DNA from: CAIPFQ01 sp035480615
GTDB lineage: Bacteria > Chlamydiota > Chlamydiia > Chlamydiales > SM23-39
DNA: 14,324 nucleotides
NCBI GenBank assembly: GCA_035480615.1
Contig: DATIHO010000109.1
Coordinates: 1-14,324 of the forward strand
Direction: 5' to 3'
How positions within the stretch are numbered: the first letter of the stretch is position 1; each line of letters begins with the position of its first letter. The notes under the pieces are model-generated. The model did not search any database, was not told the DNA's origin, and saw nothing but the letters and a program-made list of their open reading frames with translations. The position numbers and the translations under genes are program-made. Shown in pieces: positions 14,091-14,324 of this stretch.

Positions 14091-14112
14091 ATATAGTTTA
14101 TAAAAACTATAT
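14091..14112. repeat. AT-rich 9-bp hairpin with four-base loop
   Basis: ATATAGTTT (14091-14099) and AAACTATAT (14104-14112) form a perfect stem around ATAA, 80 bp before the next gene. It could be a regulatory or terminator-like hairpin; in such AT-rich DNA a chance origin is also possible. Confidence 0.35.
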
Positions 14113-14191
14113 TCTGTCCAATTTATGGATTATTTTGTCTAATTTTCGACAGCAAACATTAAAAATATTTTAAATATCAAGGGAATTATAT

Positions 14192-14324
14192 ATGTCAATA
14201 GATCCTTCTAACACGTTTTTTAACTCTGATCAGGAGTTCTTGTTCCAGCAATTCGCCTCTTCAGACAATCCAGCAGAATCATACAATCCAGCAGAAGAGG
14301 TCGCCTTTGCAATGCTTTTTAACT
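14192..14324 (+). CDS. Unknown protein, N-terminal part (runs off the window)
   Basis: ATG at 14192 follows AAGGGA at 14179-14184 with a normal spacing, and the frame stays open for 44 codons to the window end. The protein begins MSIDPSNTFFNSDQEFLFQQ and contains a short direct repeat, NPAES / NPAEE, coded by a 14-bp repeat at 14265-14278 and 14283-14296 (18-bp period). It has no signal peptide, is acidic and polar, and lies next to the effector-like gene in the same AT-rich context. It may be another secreted or host-interaction protein, but no family can be named from this fragment. Confidence 0.65.
   Translation, partial: MSIDPSNTFFNSDQEFLFQQFASSDNPAESYNPAEEVAFAMLFN

Larger units (their letters stand above)
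13851..14191. other. AT-rich non-coding region with hairpins and a half repeat
   Basis: No gene is supported here. A 63-codon frame at 13847-14038 has no ribosome-binding site and merely translates the half repeat. The region holds the half copy at 13902-13917, a 10-bp inverted pair AATTCATTGG/CCAATGAATT at 13860-13869 and 13992-14001, and two perfect hairpins at 13978-14019 and 14091-14112. A near-repeat TGTCCAATTTA / TGTCTAATTTT around 14115-14146 could be an operator-like site upstream of the next gene, but this is weak. Confidence 0.6.

Overview
The window looks like a chromosomal segment of a member of the Chlamydiae, probably an environmental (amoeba-associated) lineage rather than Chlamydia itself. 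Three things point there. The 45-residue cysteine-free L36 and the 101-residue S14 are of chlamydial type. uvrC lies near the rpsN-rpmJ-rpmH-rnpA cluster, as I recall for Chlamydia. The housekeeping genes are interspersed with transposase debris, toxin-antitoxin debris and an effector-like gene. The species cannot be fixed from sequence alone.

Layout. 1-136 (+) is the C-terminal end of an ISL3-family transposase. 163-1977 (-) is glutamine-dependent NAD synthetase nadE, interrupted in frame by a 164-bp palindromic element (1342-1505). 2098-5733 (+) is htpG followed 12 bp later by uvrC. The last codons of uvrC run into a 47-bp fragment identical in layout to the 3' half of a tRNA-Thr(CGT) (5722-5768). 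This is followed by an orphan ribbon-helix-helix-like antitoxin (5981-6220) whose toxin survives only as a stub of about ten codons. 6263-6706 (-) is an Asp23/Gls24-family protein, and 6791-7222 (+) is a two-TM protein with a GYF_2-like domain. 7368-7812 (-) is rpmJ-rpsN. Divergent from it, 7950-10985 (+) carries rpmH, rnpA, a UvrD/PcrA helicase and a DTW/TSR3-like protein. 10974-12028 (-) is a dsbA-dsbB pair. 12192-13850 (+) is a 552-residue AT-rich protein that I read as a probable effector. It has a central tandem repeat and a C-terminal region resembling permuted papain-like hydrolases. 13851-14191 is AT-rich non-coding DNA with two perfect hairpins, and 14192 to the window end is the start of another unknown gene.

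The most unusual feature is a dispersed repeat with 26-bp perfect inverted ends. It sits in frame inside nadE, adding exactly 54 codons if a TA target was duplicated. A collapsed hairpin copy lies between dsbA and the effector gene (about 12071-12105), and a half copy lies downstream of the effector (13902-13917). In behaviour it resembles the Rickettsia palindromic elements, which also insert into protein genes and stay in frame.

Functional groupings: DNA repair (uvrC, uvrD), translation and tRNA maturation (S14, L36, L34, RnpA), extracytoplasmic disulfide formation (DsbA, DsbB), NAD supply (NadE), chaperone (HtpG), and an accessory layer of mobile remnants and a likely host-interaction protein.
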